Shown here in pieces: positions 16,139-26,163 of a stretch of DNA of 64,000 bases. A program made the position numbers and the translations under genes. The notes under the pieces were generated by a model. That model had not been told where the DNA came from. It saw nothing but the letters and a program-made list of their open reading frames with translations, and did no database searches. The stretch is from Clostridium omnivorum (GTDB taxonomy: Bacteria; Bacillota; Clostridia; Clostridiales; Clostridiaceae), in NCBI RefSeq assembly GCF_026012015.1, contig NZ_BRXR01000001.1:342001-406000 (forward strand), read 5' to 3'. Position 1 is the first letter of the stretch. Every line of letters starts with the position of its first letter.

Positions 16139-17368
16139 TTAATCTTCACGTACTTTTCTTCTCTCCCTAATATAAAGAATATAAAATAGTATTGCTGCAG
16201 AAATGGATAAAATAGAAGTCACCGGCCATGCGTCTATAACTCTCCTATTTTTTATATAAATGCCCATAAGTAGTGGTCCAAATGCAAAGCCTGAACCTGT
16301 AATTAATGGTATTACAGCATTAAACCTTCCTCTATGAGACATTGGTGTATGATTTGCAATATATACCCCAGAATTAGTACTCTGGAATATTTCCCCTATA
16401 GTCCATAACACAGTGGCCACAATGAACAAAGGAAAGGTATGTATAAAGTACATCATGCCAAAGCCTATACCATAAAAAACTCCTGCCAAAGCCACATTTT
16501 GGATAGCAGATAACTTCCTTGTTATTTTAGTTAAAACAGTAGTAAGAAGTATAACTGTAACTCCATTGGTAGCCATTATATATCCATATATAACAGAACT
16601 ATTACTTTTAAATATTTCTTTCATTTGCAGTGGTATGCAAAATGGATATTGAGCATATACGAAACTATAAATTACTGACAATAACGCAAAAGACATTAAA
16701 AGAGGTCTTTTAAATAGGGCACTAAATAAGCTTCCCTCTTCTACTTTTTCATTTTCATTTGCAATTAAAACTTCAGCTTCTTTATCTGGCTTTGTCTCTT
16801 TTATAAACTTATATATTATAAAAATAGAAGTAAATACTGCAATACTATTTCCAATAAAAATCATCTTTAAATAATGACTGTATAAAAAGCCTGCAATCAT
16901 TGGTCCAACAGAAAAACCTAAGTTATTTCCTAGATATAAAAGTGAGTAAGCACTGTTTCTATTTTCAGTGTTAGTAAGATCTGCAATCATAGCCCCATAG
17001 GCTGGTTGTGCTATGGAGTTAAAAAAAGTTGCAAATACTAATAAGAATGGTATTGCTATTGAATATCCTAAAAAAGCACATGGTACAAAACACAAGGCTG
17101 CTAAGGATTGAAATATGGTAAGTACTCTTTTTCTGCCAAGGCTATCAGCAATTTTCCCACCTATCATTGCCCCTGGCAAGCTAGCAAAAGAATTAAGCAT
17201 AATAAATACTCCAATTACTTCACTGCTAAGGCCAATCTTATCTGATAAGAACATTGTCAAAAATGGTCCTACAAAAGCTCCTAAGGCATTTACAATTCTT
17301 ACGACGAAAAGTACGTATATACTTTTAGGAAGTCCTCTATAAACCCCAAATATTCTTCCATCTTCCAT
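16139..17368 (-). CDS. Major facilitator superfamily transporter
   Basis: A 409-residue MFS protein of about twelve helices. The loop 2-3 motif GGKIADSLGRKRVL and the second-half equivalents are visible; ERRK ends the protein. MFS exporters of the multidrug (DHA1) type have this size and layout, and the loop sequence is typical of them. The substrate is unknown. The ATG at 17368 follows TTGGGGGATATT; an upstream in-frame codon at 17422 has no ribosome binding site. It lies upstream of the deacetylase gene with a 37-bp gap, so they could be co-transcribed. Confidence 0.82.
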   Translation of the reverse strand: MEDGRIFGVYRGLPKSIYVLFVVRIVNALGAFVGPFLTMFLSDKIGLSSEVIGVFIMLNSFASLPGAMIGGKIADSLGRKRVLTIFQSLAALCFVPCAFLGYSIAIPFLLVFATFFNSIAQPAYGAMIADLTNTENRNSAYSLLYLGNNLGFSVGPMIAGFLYSHYLKMIFIGNSIAVFTSIFIIYKFIKETKPDKEAEVLIANENEKVEEGSLFSALFKRPLLMSFALLSVIYSFVYAQYPFCIPLQMKEIFKSNSSVIYGYIMATNGVTVILLTTVLTKITRKLSAIQNVALAGVFYGIGFGMMYFIHTFPLFIVATVLWTIGEIFQSTNSGVYIANHTPMSHRGRFNAVIPLITGSGFAFGPLLMGIYIKNRRVIDAWPVTSILSISAAILFYILYIRERRKVRED

Positions 17369-17502
17369 AATATCCCCCAATCTACGTGCAATACATTTAT
17401 AAAAACAATTATTATAGGCCATATCTTACATTATAACATTAATATTACAATTTTTACTTTGTTACTATAAAAAAATTATTATATAATTTTTAGTTACCAA
17501 AA

Positions 17503-17533
17503 AAGTGCTGCCTTTTTCTAAAAGACAGCACTT
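17503..17533 (-). terminator. Rho-independent terminator of the chemoreceptor/SBP gene
   Basis: On the minus strand AAGTGCTG...C and GCAGCACTT form a stem extended by TTTT/AAAA, followed by TTTTTT. It ends just before the MFS gene. Confidence 0.85.
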
Positions 17534-17539
17534 GCTTAT

Positions 17540-20017
17540 TTAATTTTTTTCAACGATTATATCTTCATATCTAACTATACCAAGTGGACTAACTCTTACT
17601 CCTATTACCCCTTCCCTTGACACATAACCAAGTTGTGGATGGTATAGGTATAACCAAGGAGTATCATCTACTATAGTTCTCTGAATATCCTTATACATTT
17701 CAATCCTCTTTTGAGGGTTTACTATCTCTTTAGCCCTATCCATCTTTTCTGTAACCTCAGAATTAGTGTAACCTGTAAAATCAGTAAAGTTAGCTGGATT
17801 AAACATTGGCTGAAGGAAGTTGTCCATATCTCCAGTATCTGATATCCACCTACTTACAAACAAGTCACTTCTATTGATTGATTCAGGCTTTAAATAATTT
17901 TCTGGTGTAGCCTTCTCAAGAGCACACTCAATACCTACCGCCTTTAAATCATTAATAATATATTGAGTAATTCTGTTAAAGGTTGTATCACTGCTTTCCT
18001 CTCTTACAAGTACTCTTAGTTTTGAATTCCCTATAATATGTGATTTTCTGTTTATTATTTCTTTTGCAGCTTTAGGATTGTACTGGAATCCTTGTAAATA
18101 AGAGTTCTCTACCATATTAGAAGGCATTGGTCCCTTTGCTTCTTCTCCAAGTCCTCCCAATATTTCCTCTATTATTTTCTTTTTGTTTACAGCTAAGTTA
18201 AAGGCCTTTTTAATTTCACTATCCTTAACAAAAACTGAATTTGAACGCAAATTGAACCCTGCATAGTAAGTTCCCATTACACTCATATATTTAATATCTT
18301 TTATATTGGCTTTTGATAGCTCTTCTATTTGCTTTTTATTGTCTAGAGTAATAAAATCGCATTCTTTATTTAAAAAGTTTTCTGAAGCTTTAGCGCCATC
18401 AAAGTATATTATTATTTTATCTACATATGGAGCTCCGCCAAAATAATCCTTAAATGCAGTTAAAACACAATGATCCTTTTCTGCGCTTTCAAGTATATAT
18501 GGACCGCAGCCAGTAAGCTTTCCTTTTGTAACATCTTCTTTCGCTATTATTGAACATACATATTGTCCAAGATTTAAAAGAAATCCACTATATGGACAAG
18601 TTAATTTTACTGAAACTCTATACCTATCTAAAACTCTTATTCCTCGTACATCCTTTGTTATTCCCTTAGTATATTCCTCTGCGCCATCAACTTGCTCTAA
18701 AAACCAGCTGCAGGGAGATTTCAATGCAGGACTTAGTAATCTTTCATAGGAATACTTTACATCTTCAGCTGTTATTTCCCTTCCGTTATGGAACTTTGCA
18801 CCTTTTCTTAGATTAAATACCCAAGTAAGATTGTCATCCTCTACATGCCAGCTTTTAGCTATACCTGGGGTTATTTCACCTGTAGAGCTGATTAGCAGAA
18901 GACCACCATGAATATTATATAAAATTTGAGCACTCTGCGTATCAAAAGCTAGCTGTGGATCATAACCTAGTGGAGGCTCACTTATATAAGTCTTTAGAAC
19001 TGAATCTTCTTTTGTTTCTGTGGCAATAGAGTCTAGTAGCTTTGAAGATATACTTTGCAAATCATTTGAAACATTTGAAAGAATATTTAGCGATGTCTTA
19101 GTATACTGTGTATTTAATGATGCTGTTTCTACCATCGCCATTACTCGCTCTGAGCTTTTGTGCATATCCTCTGTAGAGGAAATTATACTTTCAAGACTTT
19201 CAGTTTGTCTTGATACTGCTGTATTTATTTCTTCAGCTACATTGCTAGTTGTGTTAACAGCATTTATTATATTATCAAAAACTTGTTTTGTCCCATTGGC
19301 TATTTCTGTTCCTTCTACTACCTTTTTCATACTACTGTTCATAGCTTCCATAGTTTCTAATACACTTAGATTAATCTCATTAATTGTATTAGAAATCTGT
19401 CCAGCAGATTCAGCACTTCTCTGAGCAAGATTTTTAACTTCCTGTGCAACTACGGCAAAGCCTCTACCAGCTTCACCTGCCCTAGCAGCTTCAATAGAAG
19501 CATTCAAAGATAATAGATTTGTGTGGTTTGCTATATCCTTAATTATTGCAAGCATTTCATTAATATGGGCTGCTTTAGTGCTTAAATCATTAACCACTTT
19601 TTTGGCATTCTCAACAGATATTTCAATTTCACTCATAGCTCTTATGGATTTATCTACAGCCTTACTTCCATCCTTTGCTATATCCATGGTTTGTTCAGCA
19701 ATTTGCTTAGAATTTTCTGTACTTGCAAAAACTTCTTCAGCTAATGCAGAATAATTGCTTATTTCACCTACAACCTTTTCAATAGATTCCATTTGAATTT
19801 CAACATGATTTGCTATGTCATGAGTTAATGAGATTAAATTTTCAGTGGCAAAACCAGTCTCCAGAATTTTTTCACCAAGCCTGTCTACTATACAAGCTTG
19901 ATTATGCTTTAATAGACCTAAAGCATTATTTTGCTTGCTGCAAGCAACTTCTTTGACATTATTATTAACCTCTAGTGACGTACTCATTACATTCTCATTC
20001 TTTTTGAACTTAAACAT
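17540..20017 (-). CDS. Cytosolic chemoreceptor fused to an SBP_bac_5 peptide-binding domain
   Basis: An 825-residue protein in one uninterrupted frame. Residues about 40-335 are a methyl-accepting chemotaxis signalling hairpin; the CheA/CheW-contacting tip reads [20 protein letters not shown], preceded by [15 protein letters not shown]. From about residue 340 to the end is a family 5 extracellular solute-binding fold: [46 protein letters not shown] and PWLYLYHP. There is no signal peptide and no transmembrane helix, so both halves should be cytoplasmic. SBP_bac_5 domains normally bind peptides outside the cell; an intracellular use is known in the regulator SgrR. The likely role is sensing an internal ligand and signalling to flagellar CheA (inference). 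ATG follows GAGGTGACTAA. Confidence 0.9.
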   Translation of the reverse strand: MFKFKKNENVMSTSLEVNNNVKEVACSKQNNALGLLKHNQACIVDRLGEKILETGFATENLISLTHDIANHVEIQMESIEKVVGEISNYSALAEEVFASTENSKQIAEQTMDIAKDGSKAVDKSIRAMSEIEISVENAKKVVNDLSTKAAHINEMLAIIKDIANHTNLLSLNASIEAARAGEAGRGFAVVAQEVKNLAQRSAESAGQISNTINEINLSVLETMEAMNSSMKKVVEGTEIANGTKQVFDNIINAVNTTSNVAEEINTAVSRQTESLESIISSTEDMHKSSERVMAMVETASLNTQYTKTSLNILSNVSNDLQSISSKLLDSIATETKEDSVLKTYISEPPLGYDPQLAFDTQSAQILYNIHGGLLLISSTGEITPGIAKSWHVEDDNLTWVFNLRKGAKFHNGREITAEDVKYSYERLLSPALKSPCSWFLEQVDGAEEYTKGITKDVRGIRVLDRYRVSVKLTCPYSGFLLNLGQYVCSIIAKEDVTKGKLTGCGPYILESAEKDHCVLTAFKDYFGGAPYVDKIIIYFDGAKASENFLNKECDFITLDNKKQIEELSKANIKDIKYMSVMGTYYAGFNLRSNSVFVKDSEIKKAFNLAVNKKKIIEEILGGLGEEAKGPMPSNMVENSYLQGFQYNPKAAKEIINRKSHIIGNSKLRVLVREESSDTTFNRITQYIINDLKAVGIECALEKATPENYLKPESINRSDLFVSRWISDTGDMDNFLQPMFNPANFTDFTGYTNSEVTEKMDRAKEIVNPQKRIEMYKDIQRTIVDDTPWLYLYHPQLGYVSREGVIGVRVSPLGIVRYEDIIVEKN

Positions 20018-20269
20018 TTAGTCACCTCATTTTTATTTATTAACATTAAATATTTAGCTAAATTTATGTTTAAAAAACACTTCACATGTAAATTATCGTC
20101 ATTTACTGCAGAAAAGTAAATACTTTTTTGACTTTTTACACAATTATTTTTACATTTTTTAATATTTATTTTTTATTAAAGAATATGACCATAGACACAT
20201 GGAAAAACTAATACAAATCAATTTTTATAAATATCCAAGGTGTCAATAATAGAAAGGGGAAAAATTACA

Positions 20270-21898
20270 ATGCATAATGTACAAAAAGAAGAATTAGAAA
20301 AAATTTATGGAAAAATAAGTCCATTTGAGTTTAAAAATAGATTGATAAAGCTTGCTGAAGGGCAAAAATTAAAAAGTGCTCGGACACTTTTAGATGCAGG
20401 TAGAGGAAATCCTAACTGGACTGCTGCAACCCCCAGAGAAGCCTTTTTTACTTTTGGACTTTTTGCAGTAGAAGAGACTAGATTAACTTGGCCAAATAAG
20501 GATTTGGCAGGTATGCCTCGTAAGCAAGGCATTGCAAATCGTTTTAAAGATTATTTAAACACCCATCAACATATGCCCGGAATAGATCTTCTAAGAAATA
20601 TTCTGCATTATGGTATTGATGTTAAAGGCTTTGATGCTGATAGTTGGATTTTTGAACTTACTGATGGCATTATAGGAGACAACTATCCTGTACCAGATAG
20701 TATGCTTATCCATATTGAAAGCGTGGTTCATGATTACCTAATAAAAGAGCTTTGCTACAATAAACCTCCAACAGGTAAATTTAAACTATACGCTGTAGAA
20801 GGCGCCACCGCAGCTATGTGCTATATATTTGATTCTTTAATAGCAAATGAACTTCTGTACAGAGGAGATAAAATAGCACTAATGACACCTATTTTTACTC
20901 CGTATTTAGAAATTCCTCTTCTACCTCGATACAATTTTGATGTAATAAAAATTAGGGCTACAGAAACTAAGGATGATGGAACTCATACTTGGCAATATCC
21001 TAAGGAAGAACTAGATAAATTACGAGATAAGAGTATTAAAGCACTATTTTTAGTAAACCCCAGCAACCCCCCTTCTGTTGCCATGAGTTCCTCTGTTAGG
21101 AATGCCTTAGTTGATATTGTAAAAACTCAAAATCCAAATCTTATGATAATATCTGATGATGTATACGGTACCTTTGTAAATAACTTTAGGTCACTAGTAG
21201 CAGATTTGCCCTACAATAGTATTGGTGTTTATTCTTTTTCTAAGTACTTTGGTGTAACAGGCTGGAGACTTGGAACCATAGCACTATATGAAGAAAATAT
21301 TTTTGACAAGCTAATAAAAGAACTTCCTGAAGATAAAAAAGAGGAGTTAGGTAAGCGTTATGAAGCACTTTCCCCTACTCCTGAAAGCATCCCCTTTTTA
21401 GATAGAATAGTAGCCGACAGCCGACAAGTAGCATTAAATCATACAGCTGGTCTCTCTACTCCACAGCAGGTTCAAATGGCGTTTTTCTGTTTATTTGCAT
21501 TACTAGACAAAAACAACAATTACAAACAGCTAACTATAGATATATGCCATAGAAGGCAAAAGCTTCTTTTTGACAGCCTTGGATTGCAGCTAACAGCTGA
21601 CCCGAATGATGCTGCCTACTATACTGAATTTGACCTTTTAGAATGGGCAAATCACTATTATGGAAATGAATTTGCAAATTTTCTTGAAAAGAACTACAAG
21701 CCAGTAGATATACTTTATCGCCTAGCAGAAGAATCCTCTATAGTACTACTTAGTGGCGGAGGTTTTTATGGTCCTGAATGGTCTATAAGGATATCCCTTG
21801 CAAACCTGAATGATGAGGCCTACTCTGAAATTGGAAGTTATCTACACAAAATATTAGAAGAATATGTACAAAAGTGGAAAGAGTCCAAGAGGAAGTAA
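20270..21898 (+). CDS. aspD: Aspartate 4-decarboxylase / aspartate aminotransferase
   Basis: A 542-residue PLP enzyme of aminotransferase fold type I, much longer than ordinary aspartate transaminases and matching the beta-decarboxylase family, with a long N-terminal extension and LLDAGRGNPNW near residue 40. The Schiff-base lysine is in SFSKYFGVTGWRLG (Lys about 325); NPSNPPS contains the conserved substrate-side Asn. The reaction is L-aspartate to L-alanine plus CO2, which in some bacteria drives a proton motive force with the antiporter AspT. No aspT is adjacent. The ATG at 20270 has AAAGGGG 10 nt upstream; a GTG at 20240 is possible but weaker. It is transcribed divergently from the chemoreceptor fusion. 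Confidence 0.88.
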   Translation: MHNVQKEELEKIYGKISPFEFKNRLIKLAEGQKLKSARTLLDAGRGNPNWTAATPREAFFTFGLFAVEETRLTWPNKDLAGMPRKQGIANRFKDYLNTHQHMPGIDLLRNILHYGIDVKGFDADSWIFELTDGIIGDNYPVPDSMLIHIESVVHDYLIKELCYNKPPTGKFKLYAVEGATAAMCYIFDSLIANELLYRGDKIALMTPIFTPYLEIPLLPRYNFDVIKIRATETKDDGTHTWQYPKEELDKLRDKSIKALFLVNPSNPPSVAMSSSVRNALVDIVKTQNPNLMIISDDVYGTFVNNFRSLVADLPYNSIGVYSFSKYFGVTGWRLGTIALYEENIFDKLIKELPEDKKEELGKRYEALSPTPESIPFLDRIVADSRQVALNHTAGLSTPQQVQMAFFCLFALLDKNNNYKQLTIDICHRRQKLLFDSLGLQLTADPNDAAYYTEFDLLEWANHYYGNEFANFLEKNYKPVDILYRLAEESSIVLLSGGGFYGPEWSIRISLANLNDEAYSEIGSYLHKILEEYVQKWKESKRK

Positions 21899-21908
21899 AA
21901 TGTAAGAA

Positions 21909-22013
21909 ATAAAAAGTAAAAGTGAAGAGGTAAGAGTTATGGAGAAAACTCATGGAGTTTTTATAAATTTTCATTTATACTTCTTACCTATTACCTCTTG
22001 CCTCTTACTTTTC
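21909..22013. repeat. Imperfect inverted repeat with purine/pyrimidine-rich arms
   Basis: Between aspD and a convergent gene, a left arm of AAGTAAAAGTGAAGAGG-type purine sequence is mirrored by a right arm TACTTCTTACCTATTACCTC...CTTACTTTT, with a central hairpin AAAACTC-atg-GAGTTTTT (21945-21962). The arms match imperfectly over about 30-40 nt. The centre could act as a terminator for aspD. It resembles the small dispersed hairpin repeats of clostridial genomes, but only one copy is present in this window. Confidence 0.55.
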
Positions 22014-22496
22014 TTATATAGCTGCTTCCACCTTTTCAATGTAATATTTTTCTTTTATTTCAGCATATTTTACTCCACTATATAAAAAGAAAACTGCTGC
22101 CAATAAAAGTGATAAACCTAATCCTATAAAAAATGTCCCTAGGTAAACTGGTGGTATTAAATTTGACCGTCTAAGTGTAATTCCCCCTGTTATCATAAAA
22201 GCCATGATTGCATACCCTTTAAAATCAAAGAAAGAAAATATACATGGTCGTTCAATCTTTCCATTTATTATCCTTTTTGTATGCTTTAAATACATCTTAT
22301 GAAAAACATTTTTTGAAAAAAGGTAAAATATAATTAACCCTATAGGTACATTTAATAAATAGTTTTTTGATTTAATTATTGCATCTACAATACCCATACT
22401 AAGTATCCTATAAGAAGCAAATCCCCATACTAATGCTGCTGCAAAAAATAATACTCTTTTAGGTACTCCTAATTTAAACTTTTCTAAAGTATCCAT
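22014..22496 (-). CDS. Uncharacterised integral membrane protein
   Basis: I do not recognise a family. The 160-residue protein has four hydrophobic segments (about 14-34, 46-62, 93-110 and 118-142) separated by basic loops (HKMYLKHTKRIINGKIERP), so it should sit in the cytoplasmic membrane with both ends inside. The ATG at 22496 follows an AGGAGTGAT site; the frame is open 69 bp further upstream without a better start. It converges on the inverted repeat after aspD. No operon partner: a strong hairpin separates it from the upstream gene. Confidence 0.65.
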   Translation of the reverse strand: MDTLEKFKLGVPKRVLFFAAALVWGFASYRILSMGIVDAIIKSKNYLLNVPIGLIIFYLFSKNVFHKMYLKHTKRIINGKIERPCIFSFFDFKGYAIMAFMITGGITLRRSNLIPPVYLGTFFIGLGLSLLLAAVFFLYSGVKYAEIKEKYYIEKVEAAI

Positions 22497-22590
22497 TATA
22501 TCACTCCTACATTTAATTAGAATTTTTATTTTATAATTTATATAAAAACCATGAACATTGTTCATTTCGTAATAAAAAAATATAAAACAG

Positions 22591-22631
22591 AAGGTTATAC
22601 AATATGAACTATGTTCACATTGTATAACCTT
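22591..22631. terminator. Strong bidirectional hairpin terminator
   Basis: Perfect 13-bp arms AAGGTTATACAAT / ATTGTATAACCTT, extended inward by TGAAC/GTTCA with one mismatch, giving a stem of about 19 bp. T-rich sequence follows on both strands (TTTTGTTTT on plus, CTGTTTTAT on minus). Best read as the terminator of the small gene at 22670. Confidence 0.72.
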
Positions 22632-22669
22632 TTGTTTTATTTGTCAATATGTTGTTAATTACTCTACTT

Positions 22670-22867
22670 TTATACAACGTCTCGCTGTTTTACATTCAGA
22701 TCCATCTCTTCTAAATATGCACATAATTCCTTAAAATCTTTTAACCAGTGAATTTTTCCAAGCTCTCTCAAATCCAAAACAATTCCAGTATTCTTTTGCT
22801 TAATAAATTCCATACTATAAAGTTCCGTTTCCACAAATCCCTTTTTAAAATCATAGATACAAGGCAC
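22670..22867 (-). CDS. Small hypothetical protein
   Basis: A 65-residue frame starting with GTG behind AAAGGGAT. The product is soluble and acidic in its C-terminal half (DLRELGKIHWLKDFKELC), with alternating charged and hydrophobic residues suggesting one or two helices. No family is recognised. Support comes from the ribosome binding site, a terminator immediately downstream and the absence of a competing frame. It could instead be the remnant of a larger gene. Confidence 0.45.
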   Translation of the reverse strand: MPCIYDFKKGFVETELYSMEFIKQKNTGIVLDLRELGKIHWLKDFKELCAYLEEMDLNVKQRDVV

Positions 22868-22996
22868 GTACTCATCCCTTTATTTTTCATTCTATTTCTA
22901 GTTAATCAATTACGAATGGGTTAACATTTACAAACCATAACACTATTGTTTGAAAATTTATATACACCCATATTCCCATTTTTGTTACTCATCCAA

Positions 22997-24622
22997 TTAA
23001 TTAAACTCTATAGTGCAAAATTTAATAAAATCCCTGTCACTTTCTTTAATTGCCTTTCCAAAGTACTCTAAGACACCTCTTATCTCCTTTATCTGGTTAC
23101 TGCTAGGTGTTGTAAAAGATTGATTATACCTTAGTTTCCAACATTCAAGTGCACTTTGCCCAAGTAATGAAATATATTCATTTTCATCTGCACAAAATTC
23201 AATAATATATCTAATAGCATTCCATTTACTTAATGAGCATAAAAGAATACAGGAGTTAATCTTTACATAATCATAAGTGGCTTTCTTAAATATTCTATAT
23301 ATAGTATCTGCATCACCTGCATTAATCTCTTTACTTAGGACCCTTCTAGCAGTCTTAGATATACCAGCTCTATCATCATTTAAGTATATAATTATTTCCT
23401 CTTTATATCCTTGTATATCTAATCTAGCTAATGCATTAATAGAAGCCTTTACTATCTTAACAACATCAGATCCCATAAATTTAATTATAGTCTCTGAATC
23501 ATTTATGTTCCCTGTCTCTCCAAGTCCACAAATACTAGGGTATAAGCTCTCATTTTTCTGTATTGCATCACGGTATATTGCTGCAAAATCATATTTGTTA
23601 TGTTTTAAGAGTAAATATCGTGACAGTTCCCTTACTGACTGATTATTATCGAACAAGCTTTTTTCTAGTATAGTTATAGCTTCTTCAGGCATAAAAGAAT
23701 ACAATAATTCAAGGGCAAAAATCCTGATTTGAGCAAACTTGTCATGAAGTAATAATTGTGAAATATCAAGAAACTCATCCTGTGTTATTTCTGGTCTTAT
23801 ATTCCTAAGTACAAACAGCCTATTGTATGGATTAGTATCTTTTATTAAATGATTTATAATAGTTCTATTGTTCGCCACTTTTGTTTGGAGAATTATTTTA
23901 TAGCAAGCTAACCTTATCTTTGGATCAGCTGTCTGTAGCCCACTTATTAGTATATGAGAGCCTTCTACGCTAGATATAATTGATACAACTGCATCTACGA
24001 TATCAATATGTTCATCTCTTGAACATTCTTTCAGCCTTAATACTAACGGTAGGTTACTTACAAAATACGCAGCATATTCAGACGTTATATATCTCAGTAG
24101 TTGCTCTTTTGAGATACTTCTTACTGGTCTTACCCAATCATTTGTTCTAATTAAGAGATAAGGTACTGCACCACCAGTTTTCATATCCGAAAGGGCTATT
24201 ATTGCCTTTTCTCTAAAATATCCATTTGGGTGAAAACTACTCAGCCCTAATATTGAAACCTTCTCCTCTTCTGACATTAAAGGATGAAACAATTCTTTAG
24301 GATTTTTATTTCTCCAATCATACTGCCAGTCATAGGAGCTTCTTTCTCTAAATATTTTATCTACTTTAATCAACCTAGTAGGGCTTAAAGCACTCATAAC
24401 ATGGTTAAGAACTTCAGCAGCCTGCAGCCTTATATTTTCATCACTACTAAGTAATAGTTGAAAGACATCTGGAATTTCTGACAATTTAATATTGTCATTA
24501 AGCAGCTCGATAAGCCTTGTATTCTTTATATTATTAGCTTGCTGCAAGCTTACCAGATTATCTCCCTTTATCTGTTTCGATTTATTGCTGTTTGCAATTA
24601 TCTCCATAATTTTTTTAATCAT
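22997..24622 (-). CDS. HEAT-repeat protein
   Basis: A 541-residue, soluble, all-helical protein. Repeated helix pairs such as IRLQAAEVLNHVMSAL, FREKAIIALSDMKTGGAVPY, IRIFALELLYSF and KIVKASINALARLDIQGYKE fit HEAT repeats across most of the length. These form alpha-solenoid scaffolds that bind proteins or nucleic acids; no catalytic motif is seen. The ATG at 24622 is behind AAGGTGGTC; an open frame continues 105 bp upstream. It is last in a same-strand series with immunity-type genes (24753-28275), where solenoid proteins are frequent, so a role in toxin neutralisation or interbacterial conflict is possible but only by context. Confidence 0.72.
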   Translation of the reverse strand: MIKKIMEIIANSNKSKQIKGDNLVSLQQANNIKNTRLIELLNDNIKLSEIPDVFQLLLSSDENIRLQAAEVLNHVMSALSPTRLIKVDKIFRERSSYDWQYDWRNKNPKELFHPLMSEEEKVSILGLSSFHPNGYFREKAIIALSDMKTGGAVPYLLIRTNDWVRPVRSISKEQLLRYITSEYAAYFVSNLPLVLRLKECSRDEHIDIVDAVVSIISSVEGSHILISGLQTADPKIRLACYKIILQTKVANNRTIINHLIKDTNPYNRLFVLRNIRPEITQDEFLDISQLLLHDKFAQIRIFALELLYSFMPEEAITILEKSLFDNNQSVRELSRYLLLKHNKYDFAAIYRDAIQKNESLYPSICGLGETGNINDSETIIKFMGSDVVKIVKASINALARLDIQGYKEEIIIYLNDDRAGISKTARRVLSKEINAGDADTIYRIFKKATYDYVKINSCILLCSLSKWNAIRYIIEFCADENEYISLLGQSALECWKLRYNQSFTTPSSNQIKEIRGVLEYFGKAIKESDRDFIKFCTIEFN

Positions 24623-24752
24623 ATTATGACCACCTTCTTTCGTCCTCTTCACGGAAAATATTAGCTTACTCTTGGCTATAAAGCCTTTTCTTAACTCATA
24701 GCATAATATGAAATTGTTAATACTCAAACTACCCCATCTTTACTAAGTTATG

Positions 24753-24971
24753 TTATAAACTAATTGCCTTATAATTTAGCGCTTCTTCAACTATTTCTTC
24801 AGGAGTTACCTCACCTTTTTCAGGGTAGAAAATTAAATCTGATGCTGCTGGATGAGGTACATTTCTTTCAAAAACTTCAATCATCTCATCAATTTCTTCT
24901 TCGGTTCCTTCTACATTAATAATTCTTTTCACAATCTCTATCAATTCGTTTTTACTTAATTTTTCTTTCAT
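24753..24971 (-). CDS. Colicin/pyocin-type bacteriocin immunity protein
   Basis: A 72-residue acidic protein that matches the colicin DNase immunity (Im2/Im7/Im9) family: KNELIEIVKRI in helix 1, a negatively charged EGTEEEIDEMIEVFE helix and the diagnostic VPHPAASDLIFYPEKGE, equivalent to the HPSGSDLIYYP loop that contacts the nuclease in Im proteins, then PEEIVEEAL. Such proteins bind and block a cognate HNH-type DNase toxin in the cytoplasm. No cognate toxin is seen in the window. The ATG follows GGTGGGG. It lies 21 bp after the SUKH gene and is likely co-transcribed with it. Confidence 0.85.
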   Translation of the reverse strand: MKEKLSKNELIEIVKRIINVEGTEEEIDEMIEVFERNVPHPAASDLIFYPEKGEVTPEEIVEEALNYKAISL

Positions 24972-24992
24972 AACCCCACCACCTAATATGTA

Positions 24993-25427
24993 TTAGATGC
25001 TAATTTGTCCACTTGACCAGCCATCAATAAACCATTTTAAAGATGATGTAACCCACGTTCTACTATCATCTTCGTGGTTCCAAACATATATGTCGTCCTT
25101 GCTTATCATCCCATTGAGTATTGTATATGCAAATTGATCACCATTCCCTGCATCAGCAAAAAACAATAGGCAGTCAAAAGGCATGTATAATTCCTTAAAA
25201 TCGCTCGAATTTCTAAAACTTAAATTATCTTGTACTATTCTTTTAATGTCCCAAATTAAGCTAATACGATATTCACCTAATATTCCGTTAGACTCCTTTA
25301 GTAATTTCCTTAAATCATCTGGTAACCTTACACCAAGCTGTTCTTCCGCCTCAATTATTTCTTTTTCATTTGCTGGTTCCTGAAATTCATATTCATCAGA
25401 TAAATTTCTAATAAATTCTTTCCACAT
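24993..25427 (-). CDS. SMI1/KNR4 (SUKH-1) family immunity-type protein
   Basis: A 144-residue acidic protein with the SUKH pattern: an N-terminal helix ANEKEIIEAEEQLGVRLPDDLRKLLKESNG (quoted core EEQLGVRLPDDLRKLLKESN), then a strand and loop region with the FFADAGNGDQFAY block and a terminal WNHEDDSRTWV...LKWFIDGW. SUKH proteins are common immunity proteins of polymorphic toxin systems, acting in the cytoplasm against diverse nucleases and other toxins. The start ATG at 25427 lies behind AAGGGGAATAG; codons upstream (25448, 25445) are weaker. Part of an immunity-type island. Confidence 0.87.
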   Translation of the reverse strand: MWKEFIRNLSDEYEFQEPANEKEIIEAEEQLGVRLPDDLRKLLKESNGILGEYRISLIWDIKRIVQDNLSFRNSSDFKELYMPFDCLLFFADAGNGDQFAYTILNGMISKDDIYVWNHEDDSRTWVTSSLKWFIDGWSSGQISI

Positions 25428-25564
25428 TGCTATTCCCCTTATCATCATATCTATGTTATATAAAAGTAATTCAAATTATTTTTACTAGAGCATTTAAATC
25501 CATCACCAATTATATGGTAATCCTATCTTATCCAATTATCTAGACAAAAAACTTGCAAGTTTTC

Positions 25565-26128
25565 TTATTTCGATATCTCATTTATCAGGTTATCTTTATT
25601 CAAATCCACATATACAGTCAAATTTTTAAATATATTTCGTTCATTATGATAAAGATATAAATCATCTGCAGCAATGCTTATTTCTTCTGCCATTTGATGA
25701 TATTCCTGTCCATGAGTTCTCAAAAAATTTGTTATTTCATGCTCTATTCCTTTATTAACATTGCTTCGCATCTTTTTCGTATCGAGGTTATATCTAAGCA
25801 TTATACCTTTTATCTCTCTTAATATTTCATAATCTTCAGTTGCTCCTATTCTTTCTAAGGCTTCCATAGTGTCATCTAGATATAATCCGGTTGAGTTTTC
25901 TAAAAAGCCTAAAATACCGTTCATATTGAGTTCAGTATCAAAATCAATTAGTAGAATAGTATCTTTTATGATTATTGGCAAATTATCAAATATATCATTA
26001 TCTCTAATTTGATAATTGCTCTTTTCATATAAATTGGTACTTACTTGCTCAAGTATCTCTTCAGCCTTTATGTTATTTAAATTTTCTATCCCTATCAACT
26101 TTTTCACATAAATACTAGTTTCCTTCAT
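25565..26128 (-). CDS. DUF4375 (DMP19-like) family protein
   Basis: A 187-residue soluble acidic protein. The block LLIDFDTELNMNGILGFLENSTGLYLDDTMEALERIGA (core NGILGFLENSTGLYLDD, about 70-86) matches the DUF4375 family, in which a Gly/Asn-rich strand is followed by an Asn-Ser/T-Gly turn and a helix. The biochemical function is not established; the family includes DMP19-like DNA-mimic proteins and is often found beside SUKH genes in toxin-immunity clusters. The ATG follows AGGAGAGTAGG. It lies 137 bp upstream of the SUKH gene on the same strand. Confidence 0.72.
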   Translation of the reverse strand: MKETSIYVKKLIGIENLNNIKAEEILEQVSTNLYEKSNYQIRDNDIFDNLPIIIKDTILLIDFDTELNMNGILGFLENSTGLYLDDTMEALERIGATEDYEILREIKGIMLRYNLDTKKMRSNVNKGIEHEITNFLRTHGQEYHQMAEEISIAADDLYLYHNERNIFKNLTVYVDLNKDNLINEISK

Positions 26129-26163
26129 TTCCTACTCTCCTATAATATTTGTTATAAATACAA

